From contig JANNBN010000129.1 of the NCBI GenBank assembly GCA_031385545.1, forward strand, positions 1-64,000: a DNA stretch of 64,000 bases, in the 5' to 3' direction. The notes below the pieces were generated by a model. The model did no database searches. It saw only the letters and a program-made list of their open reading frames with translations, and was not told the origin of the DNA. The position numbers were made by a program, and so were the translations under genes. Every line of letters begins with the position of its first letter. The first letter of the stretch is position 1. Below, piece by piece: positions 1 to 8,320 of the stretch. Origin of the DNA: JANNBN01 sp031385545. Lineage in GTDB: Bacteria > Actinomycetota > Acidimicrobiia > Acidimicrobiales > JANYDT01.

Positions 1-1127
1 TCGGCCGTGGCGCGCGGAACTTCCGTGCCTACGCCGACCTCGCAGAGAAGTACCAAGAGCGTGTGTGGTCATCCAACGGAACGGCCAACCGGGTGATCCG
101 CATGCCGGCCGGACCAACCGTGGTTATTACCCCGTGGAACGCGCCGTTCATGCTGTCCACCTGGAAGTGCGCCCCGGCCCTTGCCGCCGGCAACACGGTC
201 GTTCTGAAACCGGCGGAGTGGTCGCCCCTGTCGGTCTCCCTCTTGGCCGACCTGTGCGTCCGGGCGGGCTTTCCACCCGGCGTGTTCAACCTTGTGCAGG
301 GCATCGGTGAAGAGGTCGGTGCCGCGCTGGTGAACGATCTCCGAGTCCGGCGCATCAGCTTCACCGGGTCACCCGAGACGGGTCGCATCATCGGTGTTGC
401 AGCCGCGCAGAACCTGGTGCCGTTCACCGCAGAGCTCGGCGGCAAAGGCCCGTTCATCGTGCTCGACGACGCAGACCTCGATGTTGCCGCCAAGAAGGCA
501 GCGGTCATGTTCGATGACTCCGGCCAGGTCTGCTTAGCCGGTACCCGCCTGCTGGTGCAGGAAGGCGTGCGTGACGAATTCCTCCGCCGCTTTCACGCCT
601 ACACAGATGCCCACGTACTCGGGGATTCGCGAGACCCGGGTACAACGATGTCGCCGCTGATCCATCCCGAGCACCTTGCGCGGGTCGCCGACTTTGTCGA
701 TCGGGCGCGCGCTGCGGGCGATACTGTCGTCCGCGGTGGAAAAGTGTGGCGCGACGGAGGGCTGTGGTACGAGCCAACTGTCATCGAGCCGAAGAGCAAC
801 GACAGCGACATCGTGCAGCACGAAGTGTTCGGACCAGTGGTCACCGTGCAAATCTTCGCCTCGGACGGCGATGCCGTTGCGTTGGCGAATTCCACGGCAT
901 ACGGCCTGTCGGCGATGATCTTCACGACGTCGGCTGGGCGAGCTGATCACGTGGGCCGGGCGGTCCGTGCAGGCACCACCTGGGTCAACACGTTCCTGGT
1001 GCGCGATCTCACCGCACCGTTCGGCGGGATGGGAATCTCGGGCATCGGTCGAGAAGGCGGCGACTACGCGCTGGACTTCTGCAGTGACCTGAAGACGCTG
1101 CAGATCGTCGAAGGGTCGGTGAGCTGA
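1..1127 (+). CDS. hpaE: Aldehyde dehydrogenase, probable 5-carboxymethyl-2-hydroxymuconate semialdehyde dehydrogenase (5' end outside window)
   Basis: The reading frame is open from base 3, so the start lies left of the window and about 374 C-terminal residues are visible. It shows the NAD(P)-dependent aldehyde dehydrogenase fold: the ITPWNAPF cofactor-site motif, the ELGGK motif with the general-base glutamate and the GQVCLAGTR motif with the catalytic cysteine. The stop overlaps the ATG of the next gene by one base (TGATG), so the two are co-translated. That partner is an HpaD-like ring-cleavage dioxygenase whose product is oxidised by HpaE in 4-hydroxyphenylacetate/homoprotocatechuate degradation. 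The family call is firm; the substrate is inferred from this neighbour. A related semialdehyde substrate is possible. Confidence 0.8.
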   Translation, partial: GRGARNFRAYADLAEKYQERVWSSNGTANRVIRMPAGPTVVITPWNAPFMLSTWKCAPALAAGNTVVLKPAEWSPLSVSLLADLCVRAGFPPGVFNLVQGIGEEVGAALVNDLRVRRISFTGSPETGRIIGVAAAQNLVPFTAELGGKGPFIVLDDADLDVAAKKAAVMFDDSGQVCLAGTRLLVQEGVRDEFLRRFHAYTDAHVLGDSRDPGTTMSPLIHPEHLARVADFVDRARAAGDTVVRGGKVWRDGGLWYEPTVIEPKSNDSDIVQHEVFGPVVTVQIFASDGDAVALANSTAYGLSAMIFTTSAGRADHVGRAVRAGTTWVNTFLVRDLTAPFGGMGISGIGREGGDYALDFCSDLKTLQIVEGSVS

Positions 1128-1984
1128 TGGGCCAGATCGTCGGTGCTGCGCTTGTCGCCCATGTCCCCACCATCGTGCTGCCCGAAGAGACCCGCAAGGA
1201 ACTGAACGAAGGCAAGGAGATCAGCCTGGTGCCAGGGCTGCGCCGGCTGCGTGCCGAAGTGATGGATCATCTCGACATCGACACGGTTGTGGTGCTCGAT
1301 TCGCACTGGTTCACCACGGTCGAATTCGTCATCGCGGCCCAGCCCAGACGTCACGGTCTCTATACGTCCGAAGAACTGCCACGTGGCATGTCGCAGATGC
1401 CCTATGACATCACCGGCGACCCCGACCTGGCGTGGGCGGTTCATGCGCTTGCCGAGCCGCATGACGACATGTGGATCACCGCCATCGACGACCCGCATCT
1501 GCCGATCCACTACCCGACGGTCAACCTGCTCGGCTTCCTGCAGCGGGACGAGCGGTGGGTATCGATGAGCAATTGCCAGACCGGCGAGCTGCACGATTAC
1601 CTGCTCGCCGGCCAGCTGCTCGGCGAAGCCATCCGTCAGTCGGACCGCCGAGTGATGCTGCTTGCGTCGGGCGCGATGTCGCACACGTTTCACCCGCTGC
1701 AGACAATTCGCCAACACGAGATGTCGGACCCGTCGCACATCTTCTCGCCCGAGGCCCGTGAGTTCGACGAGCGAATCCTCAACTGGTGGGCACACGGCGA
1801 CCATGCGAGTGTGGTCGCTGCCTATCCGGACTTCCGCCGGTTCCGTCCCGAAGGCCGGTTCGGCCACTACCTCACGATGTTGGGAGCACTCGGCGGCGCT
1901 GCGTGCACCGCGGTCGGTACACCGTTCTCGGACTACGAAAACGCGGTCGGAACCGCGCAGATTCACGTCAATTTCGAGTTGTGA
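1127..1984 (+). CDS. hpaD: Class III extradiol dioxygenase, 3,4-dihydroxyphenylacetate 2,3-dioxygenase-like
   Basis: The protein has 285 residues, close to the roughly 283 of enterobacterial HpaD (LigB superfamily). It keeps the N-terminal ...VAHVPTI segment with an iron-ligand histidine, the VVLDSHWF block with a second histidine, and an ASGAMSHTFHPL block typical of this branch. The family uses non-heme Fe(II) to open the ring of homoprotocatechuate by meta-cleavage, giving the semialdehyde that the upstream dehydrogenase would oxidise. The ATG at 1127 overlaps the previous stop, which fixes the start. No further pathway gene follows directly: the next gene is convergent, and a possible later-step FAH hydrolase lies separately at 6.9 kb. 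The 192 bp to the next gene hold nothing I recognise. Confidence 0.82.
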   Translation: MGQIVGAALVAHVPTIVLPEETRKELNEGKEISLVPGLRRLRAEVMDHLDIDTVVVLDSHWFTTVEFVIAAQPRRHGLYTSEELPRGMSQMPYDITGDPDLAWAVHALAEPHDDMWITAIDDPHLPIHYPTVNLLGFLQRDERWVSMSNCQTGELHDYLLAGQLLGEAIRQSDRRVMLLASGAMSHTFHPLQTIRQHEMSDPSHIFSPEAREFDERILNWWAHGDHASVVAAYPDFRRFRPEGRFGHYLTMLGALGGAACTAVGTPFSDYENAVGTAQIHVNFEL

Positions 1985-2176
1985 CCCGTGAGGTGGGCAG
2001 CCCGTTGACTGGCCGACGCGATCAGTGCGGCGCGGCCGGATTCGAAACCATGCGGGAGATCGGTCCGCCAGACGTCGTGGTGGTAGCCGGAAGGAGGCGG
2101 AGACTTGAGCAACCCGACCGGACTTGTGGGTGAAGCGAGTTTGCGGCCGTTACGGGTTCAGTGTGTCACCAACCGG

Positions 2177-2884
2177 TCAGGAACCCCAACGTGACTGGCC
2201 GAACCGATAGCCGACCGAGCGAACGGTTTGGATGAGGTTGTGCTCTTCGCCCATCTTGGCGCGGAGACGCCTGATGTGGACATCGACGGTGCGTGCGCCG
2301 CCGTAGTACTCGTATCCCCACACCCGTGACAGGAGCGTCTCGCGGGTGAAGACTTTGCCGGGGTGCGTGGCCAGGAACTTGAGCAACTCGTACTCCATGT
2401 ATGTGAGGTCGAGCGGTTTGCCTTCCATTTGCGCCTGGTAGGTCTCGAGGTTGAGCACCAGCGGACCGACTTCGACCAGACCTGGCCGCGCCGTCTTTCC
2501 TGCCCGCCACATCGAATGCTTCAGCCGCGCCTGCAGTTCGACCGGGTGAAATGGGTTGAGACAGAAGTCGTCGTAGAGGTCTTCGCGTAGTTCCAACTCT
2601 GGGAGCTGGCCGCCAGATACCAGCAGCAGTAACGGTGACAGCGGCGCGTCGCGCTTTCGCAACGAGCGGCACAGCGCCCACGCGGACTCGGGATCGGTGT
2701 CGGCGAAGACGATTGCTCCGCCCCAACCGGCTTCAGGCTCGGCCCGCTCGGCGGCGAGCGCCGAATTGACGGCGTGCCACTTGTACCCCGACAGGTCGAG
2801 GGTTTGGACCAGCGCAGCGGGAGGCGGGTCCGGAAAGAGCAGCAGTGGTTGTGCGCCGGTCAACACGGTTTGGTCCTCGCTCAC
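2177..2884 (-). CDS. glnR: GlnR-like OmpR-family nitrogen regulator with atypical receiver
   Basis: About 235 residues. The C-terminal half is a winged-helix DNA-binding domain of OmpR type that closely resembles actinobacterial GlnR (LDLTYMEYELLKFLA, then VFTRETLLSRVWGYEYYGG and RTVDVHIRRLRAKMG). The N-terminal receiver is degenerate: the strand that normally ends in the phosphorylated aspartate reads AIVFADTDP, so phosphorylation is doubtful, as argued for GlnR proteins generally. I chose the GTG at 2884 because it overlaps the glnA stop as GTGA, giving translational coupling; longer forms would run inside glnA. There is no clear ribosome site of its own. Its position behind glnA and opposite glnII supports a nitrogen-assimilation role and possible feedback control of both synthetases. 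Confidence 0.82.
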   Translation of the reverse strand: MSEDQTVLTGAQPLLLFPDPPPAALVQTLDLSGYKWHAVNSALAAERAEPEAGWGGAIVFADTDPESAWALCRSLRKRDAPLSPLLLLVSGGQLPELELREDLYDDFCLNPFHPVELQARLKHSMWRAGKTARPGLVEVGPLVLNLETYQAQMEGKPLDLTYMEYELLKFLATHPGKVFTRETLLSRVWGYEYYGGARTVDVHIRRLRAKMGEEHNLIQTVRSVGYRFGQSRWGS

Positions 2885-4251
2885 AAGGAGGGAAGGTAGC
2901 GCTCCAGCTCGAACTGGCTGACATGCGTCTTGTAGGCCGACCACTCTGCCCGCTTGTTGCGCAGGAACCACTCGAATACGTGCTCACCGAACGCGTCTGC
3001 AACCAGCTCGCTTTCTTCCATCACGTTGACCGCCTCTGAAAGCGAGGTTGGAAGGGTTTGTATGCCCTTCATCAACGCCTCATGCGGTGTGAGCTCTGAC
3101 AGGTTCTCGGTGAGTTCACCAGGCAGCGTGTATTCCCGCTCGATGCCGCGCATGCCAGCTTCGAGCAACAGCGTGAGAGCCAGGTACGGGTTGCAAGCAG
3201 GGTCTGCGGCACGGTATTCAATGCGCGCAGACGATGTTTTGTCCCGCTTGGGTTTCGGAACCCGAACGAGCGCGCTGCGGTTGTGGTGTGCCCAACTGAC
3301 GTAGACCGGCGCTTCGTATCCGACAACCAGGCGCTTGTACGAGTTCACCCACTGGTTGGTGACCGCCGTGATTTCCGGAGCATGTTTCAGCACGCCGGCC
3401 AAGAACCGTTGGCCAGTCTCGGAAAGCCCAGGCCCGTCGGGTTTGGCAAATGCGTTCTCGTCGCCGCGGAACAACGAGAGATGAAGATGCATGCCGCTGC
3501 CCTGAACGCCGCTGATGGGCTTGGGCATGAACGTTGCGTACATACCCCTCTCCATCGCAACCTCCTTCACGACCAAGCGACTGGTCATGATGGAGTCCGC
3601 CATGGTGAGCGCGTCGGTGTAGCGCAGGTCGATCTCTTGCTGGCTCGGCGCTTCCTCATGGTGCGAGTACCGCACAGGGATGCCGAGCGCTTCGAGGTGA
3701 TGGATGGTGCGGCGTCTCAGGTCGCCTGCTGCATCGGCCGCGGACAGATCGAAGAAGGTCGACGTATCGAGCGGGCGTGGCGGCTTCGACGGGTCGTTGT
3801 CGGCGAAGTAGAAGTACTCGAGGTCCGCGCTGGCGAAGTACCGGTAGCCGGCGGCACCCGCCCGGTCCAGGGCTCTGCGCAGCACTTGGCGAGGGTCGCC
3901 CAGGAACGGCTGACCTTCGAGGTCGGTGACATCGCAGAAGATCCGAGCAACCGGATCGTCTGCCCGCCAGGGAAGGATTTCGAACGTTGACGCGTCGGGC
4001 AGCGCGATCATGTCGCTCTCCACGTGGCGGCTGAACCCGTCTATCGCTGACCCGTCGAAGCTCAGGCCTTCTTCAAGCGCGTTCTCCAACTCTGCCGGTG
4101 AGATGGCGAGGCACTTGAGGAACCCGAGCACGTCGGTGAACCACAGTTGGACAAATCGCACCCCGCGTTCTTCGACGGTGCGCAGGACGTATTCGTTGAG
4201 CTTCGAGCGGCTCGGCGTGCCGTTGTCGGACATACTCACATGATCGGCCAT
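2881..4251 (-). CDS. glnA: Glutamine synthetase type I (GSI-alpha-like)
   Basis: 456 residues with the type I glutamine synthetase plan: N-terminal beta-grasp domain (FTDVLGFLKC, then EEGLSFDGSAIDGF), and a catalytic domain with the metal/substrate blocks ADLEYFYF, GSGMHLHLSLF, NSYKRLVVGYEAP and ARIEYRAADPACNPYLA. It makes glutamine from glutamate, ammonia and ATP as a dodecamer. The region where GSI-beta enzymes carry the adenylylated tyrosine (NLYDLPP-like) reads REYTLPGELTENLSEL, so adenylyl control seems absent and the enzyme resembles GSI-alpha. An internal ATG at 4233 is an alternative start; neither has a clear Shine-Dalgarno. It is co-transcribed with the glnR-like gene and divergent from glnII. 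Confidence 0.88.
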   Translation of the reverse strand: MADHVSMSDNGTPSRSKLNEYVLRTVEERGVRFVQLWFTDVLGFLKCLAISPAELENALEEGLSFDGSAIDGFSRHVESDMIALPDASTFEILPWRADDPVARIFCDVTDLEGQPFLGDPRQVLRRALDRAGAAGYRYFASADLEYFYFADNDPSKPPRPLDTSTFFDLSAADAAGDLRRRTIHHLEALGIPVRYSHHEEAPSQQEIDLRYTDALTMADSIMTSRLVVKEVAMERGMYATFMPKPISGVQGSGMHLHLSLFRGDENAFAKPDGPGLSETGQRFLAGVLKHAPEITAVTNQWVNSYKRLVVGYEAPVYVSWAHHNRSALVRVPKPKRDKTSSARIEYRAADPACNPYLALTLLLEAGMRGIEREYTLPGELTENLSELTPHEALMKGIQTLPTSLSEAVNVMEESELVADAFGEHVFEWFLRNKRAEWSAYKTHVSQFELERYLPSL

Positions 4252-4283
4252 GAAACGCAGGTGGGACCAGAACTACCCGGCTG

Positions 4284-4305
4284 GTTCACAGAGCGTTCAC
4301 AAACG
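4284..4305. promoter_or_regulatory. Two 11-bp direct repeats (GTTCAC half-sites) in the glnA/glnII control region
   Basis: GTTCACAGAGC (4284-4294) and GTTCACAAACG (4295-4305) are adjacent direct repeats with an 11-bp period; a weaker third unit may follow (4306-4316). Tandem 11-mers of this form are the binding mode of OmpR-family regulators and resemble streptomycete PHO boxes; GlnR sites are also direct-repeat a/b boxes. Which regulator binds is inference. Confidence 0.5.
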
Positions 4306-4485
4306 GGCAACGAACGAGAAATGGCATGCCGCGACGCTGTGCAACGCCGGAACGTCGAATGTCAGCCCATCGTGGTGAGCGTCCGCTGAACCAGCGATAA
4401 TCGACACCGCATTTCAACATCTGCACACACTGCACCGGGCAGATCCCGGCCAACTCTCCCGCATTCGCATACAAAGGAACCTCCC

Positions 4486-5493
4486 GTGGCCTTCCAAGCT
4501 GAGTACATCTGGATCGATGGCGCCAAGCCAACCCCGTCGCTTCGTAACAAGACGAAAGTTGTCGCAGACGGCGGAGACCTGCCGATCTGGGGCTTCGATG
4601 GCTCGTCCACCGAACAGGCCCCGGGCGATAAGTCCGACTGCGTTCTGCGCCCGGTTTGGAGCTGCCCGGACCCCATCCGCGGTGGCAACAACGTGCTGGT
4701 CATGTGCGAGGTCCTCCTCAACGACATGACCCCGCATCCCACCAACACCCGAGCAGCAGCGGCCAAGGTTGCCAAGAAGTTCGCCAAGCAGGAACCATGG
4801 TTCGGTATCGAGCAGGAATACACCATGCTCGCAGCCGACGGCCGTCCGCTCGGCTTCCCCAAGGGCGGCTACCCGAAGCCTCAGGGTCCGTACTACTGCG
4901 GCGTCGGTACCGGCCGTGTCGTCGGCCGCGACATCGTCGAGGCTCACACCCAGGCCTGCCTTGATGCCGGCATCTCGATTTCGGGCACCAACGCCGAGGT
5001 GATGCCCGGCCAGTGGGAGTTCCAGGTCGGCCCGCTCGGCACCCTTGAAGTGTCGGACCAGTTGTGGGTCTCCCGTTGGCTGCTCCACCGCATCGCCGAG
5101 GACTTCGACGTCATCATCAGCCTCGATGCCAAGCCTGAAAAAGGCGATTGGAACGGCGCCGGAGCGCATACCAACTTCTCGACCAAGGCCATGCGTGAAG
5201 ACGGCGGCTACAAGGTCATCGAGAAGGCCTGCGTCGCGCTCGGCAAGAAGGTCATGGAGCACGTCTCCAACTACGGCTCCGACATCGAAAGCCGCCTCAC
5301 CGGACAACACGAGACCGCCCCGTACAACAAGTTCAGCTACGGCGTCTCCAACCGTGGTGCATCTGTCCGCATCCCATGGCAGGTGCCGATCGATGGCAAG
5401 GGCTACCTCGAAGATCGCCGCCCCAACGCAAACATGGACCCGTACCTGGTTGCACGGCTGATCACTGACACCTGCTGTTCGGCCCTCGCCTGA
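4486..5493 (+). CDS. glnII: Glutamine synthetase type II (eukaryote-type GSII)
   Basis: 335 residues, the length of GSII enzymes, with their signatures: LPIWGFDGSSTEQAPG near the N-terminus, WFGIEQEYT with catalytic glutamates, GTNAEVMPGQWEFQVG, GAGAHTNFST and SYGVSNRGASVRIPWQ. It catalyses the same ATP-dependent glutamate amidation as GSI but forms a smaller ring complex and is not adenylylated. It starts at GTG 4486 with an AAAGGA ribosome site at 4473-4478. Paired GSI and GSII genes are known in Streptomyces, Frankia and rhizobia. The divergent arrangement with glnA and a glnR-like gene suggests joint nitrogen control. A terminator-like hairpin follows at 5545. Confidence 0.93.
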   Translation: MAFQAEYIWIDGAKPTPSLRNKTKVVADGGDLPIWGFDGSSTEQAPGDKSDCVLRPVWSCPDPIRGGNNVLVMCEVLLNDMTPHPTNTRAAAAKVAKKFAKQEPWFGIEQEYTMLAADGRPLGFPKGGYPKPQGPYYCGVGTGRVVGRDIVEAHTQACLDAGISISGTNAEVMPGQWEFQVGPLGTLEVSDQLWVSRWLLHRIAEDFDVIISLDAKPEKGDWNGAGAHTNFSTKAMREDGGYKVIEKACVALGKKVMEHVSNYGSDIESRLTGQHETAPYNKFSYGVSNRGASVRIPWQVPIDGKGYLEDRRPNANMDPYLVARLITDTCCSALA

Positions 5494-5544
5494 TCCTCCC
5501 CGTCCGCTGAGGGGCCGTCCTCGCAGCGCCAAGTTCCCTTTCGA

Positions 5545-5575
5545 GCAGCCCCGTCCTCCCCCGGCGGGGTTGCTT
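5545..5575 (+). terminator. Probable terminator after glnII
   Basis: Nine-base arms GCAGCCCCG (5545-5553) and CGGGGTTGC (5565-5573), one G-T pair, 11-nt loop, followed by only two T residues. It lies 52 bp after the glnII stop. The rest of the 198-bp spacer holds a short direct repeat of CGGCCCCGAAT near 5640. Confidence 0.45.
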
Positions 5576-5691
5576 GTCGTCGCGAGAGACCCCGAAGACG
5601 CTTTGCGAGGTGTTCTGCCGCAACGGAATCGGCCCCGAATCGGCCCCGAATCGCAGCGAATCGCACCCACTGGCTTCGGAATGCCAATGTC

Positions 5692-6864
5692 GTGCCGATG
5701 AACTCCGAACCAAACGCCGAGGCGCTGCCCCAACGCGTGATGCGCCGGTTCGACGTCGTGGTGCTCTGCAACTTCCTTGCGCTCGGTGTCATCGTCGCAG
5801 CGGTGCCTCGCTACCTGCATTCGGTGTTGCACGTCGATCGATTCCACACCGGTGTTGCGACCACCAGCTACTTCGTTGCAGCGCTGCTGGTGCGTCCGTT
5901 CATCGGCGCGGCCGTCGATGGGATGGGGCGACGCCCATTCCTGGTTGTTCCGCCTGCGTTGATCGGTGTGCTGACTCTCGCGTACGCCCGCGTGCATTCG
6001 GTGCCAGGAATCACGCTGCTTCGGTTCGTCGCCGGAGGTCTGGCTGCGCTGTTCTTCACGTCGGTCGCGCTCGCCGTGACAGATCTCGTACCGGACCACG
6101 AACGCACCCGCGCTCTTGGACGTCAGAGCGTGATGACCTACACCGGCTTCATCATCGGGCCGATACTGGTCGACCGGCTGCTCGAAGTCGGCTGGACGGC
6201 TGTCTGGCTGACGGCCGCGGCGCTTCACGTCTTGACGTCGGCAATCGCCCTGACGCTCCCAGAGACTGCAAGTCCAGACGCAACGACGTCGGCCAGGCCG
6301 GGTTTCGACAGGCGGGTGGTGCGACCCGCTTTCGCGATCATGGCTGCCAACTTCTCGTTCGGTGCGCTTGTCACGTTCAACCCCGAATATTCCGAACGTG
6401 CGGGTATCGCGCACCCGGGCCGACTCTTCGCCGTGTATGCGTTGGCTGTCGTCGCGGTTCGCTCGCGTACTGGGCCGATCGCAGACCGCATCGGACCCGC
6501 CCGGTTCACGGTCCCTGTTCTCACGCTGGGCAGCGTGGGGTTGGTGGGGCTTGCGTTCGCGAACGCGCCCTGGCAGTCTTTCGTCGCCATCGCGGTGGTC
6601 GGAGCCAGCATCGGCTCGGCTTTTCCTTCGGCCACCGCTGCGGCGCTGCAGCGAGCCGGCGAGGGTGACCGAGGCAAGGCTATGGGTACCGCGCTGGCCA
6701 TGGGCGACATCGGCCAGGCGAGCGCCGGACCCCTTGTCGGCTATCTGTCCACTCAATGGGGTTTCAGATGGGTCTACCTCCTGCCCGCGCTGCTCGCGTT
6801 GGTTGCCGCTGCTGTACTGGCGACGATGCCCGAAGTCAGGGGTGCGAAGCTCGGGCACGGCTGA
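5692..6864 (+). CDS. Major facilitator superfamily transporter
   Basis: 390 residues, about 12 hydrophobic helices, ending in a short basic tail. MFS hallmarks are visible: the loop 2-3 signature VDGMGRRPFLVV, a RTRALGRQSVMTYTGFIIGP block after helix 4-5, and the second-half repeat DRIGPARFTV. Proteins of this type are proton-coupled drug or metabolite exporters in the cytoplasmic membrane; nothing indicates the substrate. Start is GTG 5692 or ATG 5698; neither has a good ribosome site. It stands alone between glnII and the convergent FAH gene. Confidence 0.85.
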   Translation: MPMNSEPNAEALPQRVMRRFDVVVLCNFLALGVIVAAVPRYLHSVLHVDRFHTGVATTSYFVAALLVRPFIGAAVDGMGRRPFLVVPPALIGVLTLAYARVHSVPGITLLRFVAGGLAALFFTSVALAVTDLVPDHERTRALGRQSVMTYTGFIIGPILVDRLLEVGWTAVWLTAAALHVLTSAIALTLPETASPDATTSARPGFDRRVVRPAFAIMAANFSFGALVTFNPEYSERAGIAHPGRLFAVYALAVVAVRSRTGPIADRIGPARFTVPVLTLGSVGLVGLAFANAPWQSFVAIAVVGASIGSAFPSATAAALQRAGEGDRGKAMGTALAMGDIGQASAGPLVGYLSTQWGFRWVYLLPALLALVAAAVLATMPEVRGAKLGHG

Positions 6865-6913
6865 AACGAACCGCTTCCATGCGGTCGTGGCCTGCTGCTG
6901 GCCAACTATCTAT

Positions 6914-7747
6914 CTAGACGCATCGGTTTGCCATCTTCCCGATGACCGGGTTGCCAGATGTGAGCAGTTCACCCGGCTTCAGGAACCGGCCGCGCGCGGC
7001 ACCGACCCCGCTGGGCGTGCCGGTGAAAATGATGTCCCCTGGCACAAGTGTGCAGATGCCCGATAAGTACTCCACGAGGTCAGGCACCGAGAAGATCAAA
7101 TCGTTGCTGCGCCCGTGCTGCATGCGCTCTCCGTCCACCTCGCACCAGAGTTCCACATCGTCGGGGTCGTCGAACGAGTCGACCGAGACGAGGGCCGGAC
7201 CGATCGGGCCGAACGTATCGAAAGACTTGCCGAGAGAAAACTGCGGCGGCGTACCTGTGCGTTGCACCACTCGGTCGCTGACGTCCTGACCAAGCGTGAG
7301 GCCGGCGACGTGGGACCACACGTCGGGGCGGGCGATGTTGCGCCCACCGGTGCCGATCACAACCACCAGTTCGACTTCCCAGTCGACCGTCTTACTGCTG
7401 AGCACGATGTTGTGCGTGGGGCCTGTCAGGCAGCTCGGAAATTTGGTGAACGTCAGCGGTGCCGGAGGAAGCTCGGCACCGGTTTCCAAGGCGTGGGCGC
7501 GATAGTTGAGCCCGATACCGAACACCTTCGTCGGGCGTGGCGGGCACGGCCCGAGTAACGCTGGATCGACGCCGCCATCGGGTGCGAGGCCATCGAGACC
7601 GGATTGCATGGCGTGCAGTTCGGAGTGCCGTGCGATGGCCACCATGGGATCGGCCAGCGTCGGGTCGCCCGATATCCGAGCGAGATCGAACCAGTCGCCG
7701 TCGACATCGAGCGCCGCACGGCCGGACACGTTGATCAGTCTGAACAT
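6914..7747 (-). CDS. Fumarylacetoacetate hydrolase (FAH) family protein
   Basis: 277 residues from the ATG at 7747. The FAH catalytic domain covers roughly residues 70-275, with KVFGIGLNYRAHALETG, the metal-binding WEVELVVVIG acidic motif, LGQDVSDRVVQ, SFDTFGPIGPALV and the final GDIIFTGTPSGVGAARG. Members hydrolyse or decarboxylate beta-dicarbonyl products of aromatic ring cleavage using a divalent metal. HpaG-type decarboxylase of the homoprotocatechuate pathway belongs here, and hpaE/hpaD-like genes lie 5 kb upstream, so a shared pathway is plausible but not shown. Alternatives are acylpyruvate or fumarylpyruvate hydrolase. Convergent to the MFS gene. Confidence 0.85.
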   Translation of the reverse strand: MFRLINVSGRAALDVDGDWFDLARISGDPTLADPMVAIARHSELHAMQSGLDGLAPDGGVDPALLGPCPPRPTKVFGIGLNYRAHALETGAELPPAPLTFTKFPSCLTGPTHNIVLSSKTVDWEVELVVVIGTGGRNIARPDVWSHVAGLTLGQDVSDRVVQRTGTPPQFSLGKSFDTFGPIGPALVSVDSFDDPDDVELWCEVDGERMQHGRSNDLIFSVPDLVEYLSGICTLVPGDIIFTGTPSGVGAARGRFLKPGELLTSGNPVIGKMANRCV

Positions 7748-7796
7748 GTTCCCGATTCTTCCGCGTTCGTGACTGCAAAGTGCGGTCCTGGCTCGG

Positions 7797-8240
7797 TCAG
7801 GTATCCAGCCAGCGGAAGCGACTCCAGCCCGGGACCGTCTCGGCTCCGAGCGACTCGTAGAAGCGGATCGATGGTTCGTTCCAGTCGAGGACCATCCACT
7901 CGACCCGGCCTGCGGTGCGGGTTCGAAGGTCGTTGAGGAGTGCGAGCCCGAAACCCATGCCCCGGTGTTCAGGGCGAACAAACAGATCTTCGAGCCATAT
8001 TCCCCGATCGCCGCGGAACGTCGAGAAAGTCGGGAACCACAAGGCAAACCCGGCGACGGAACCGTTGACATCGTCGATCGCCAGCGTGACCCTGACAGGA
8101 GACCCCTCGCCGAACATGCCGTCGCGCAACGAGTCTTCGGTCCACACCACTTCATGGGCCAACTGCTCGTACTCGGCAAGTCCGCGGATGAGCGCGGCAA
8201 TGGAGTGCAGGTCGTCGGGGGTTGCGTCGCGCAGGCTCAT
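7797..8240 (-). CDS. GNAT-family N-acetyltransferase
   Basis: 147 residues from ATG 8240 (MSLRDATPDDLHSI...). The GNAT fold spans the protein: the acceptor-side N-terminus, the strand GIWLEDLFVRPEHRG, the acetyl-CoA loop RGMGFGLALLNDL, and the C-terminal WNEPSIRFYESLGAE motif. The order and the LEDLFV motif resemble the diamine/spermidine acetyltransferase (SSAT-like) branch. The gene lies 80 bp from a predicted acetylpolyamine deacetylase on the same strand, which would fit polyamine acetylation and deacetylation; this link is inference. An upstream ATG at 8273 is possible but adds a non-conserved basic stretch. Confidence 0.82.
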   Translation of the reverse strand: MSLRDATPDDLHSIAALIRGLAEYEQLAHEVVWTEDSLRDGMFGEGSPVRVTLAIDDVNGSVAGFALWFPTFSTFRGDRGIWLEDLFVRPEHRGMGFGLALLNDLRTRTAGRVEWMVLDWNEPSIRFYESLGAETVPGWSRFRWLDT

Positions 8241-8320
8241 CCGTGTCGGTCTAGCAGCCCGCTCAATTCGCAAATTCTCGACGGTCTTGATTCATGATTC
8301 TTGATGCTCGGCGCGTGCGG

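Noticed and set aside
1064..1966. A 300-codon reverse frame antisense to the extradiol dioxygenase gene
   Set aside because: The plus-strand product matches HpaD over its full length; the antisense one shows no domain.
4414..6858. A reverse-strand open frame of about 814 codons antisense to glnII and the MFS gene
   Set aside because: Its translation is low-complexity and rich in Arg, Gly and Asp with no recognisable domain, while the plus-strand frames give clear enzyme families. High-GC codon bias of the real genes explains it.
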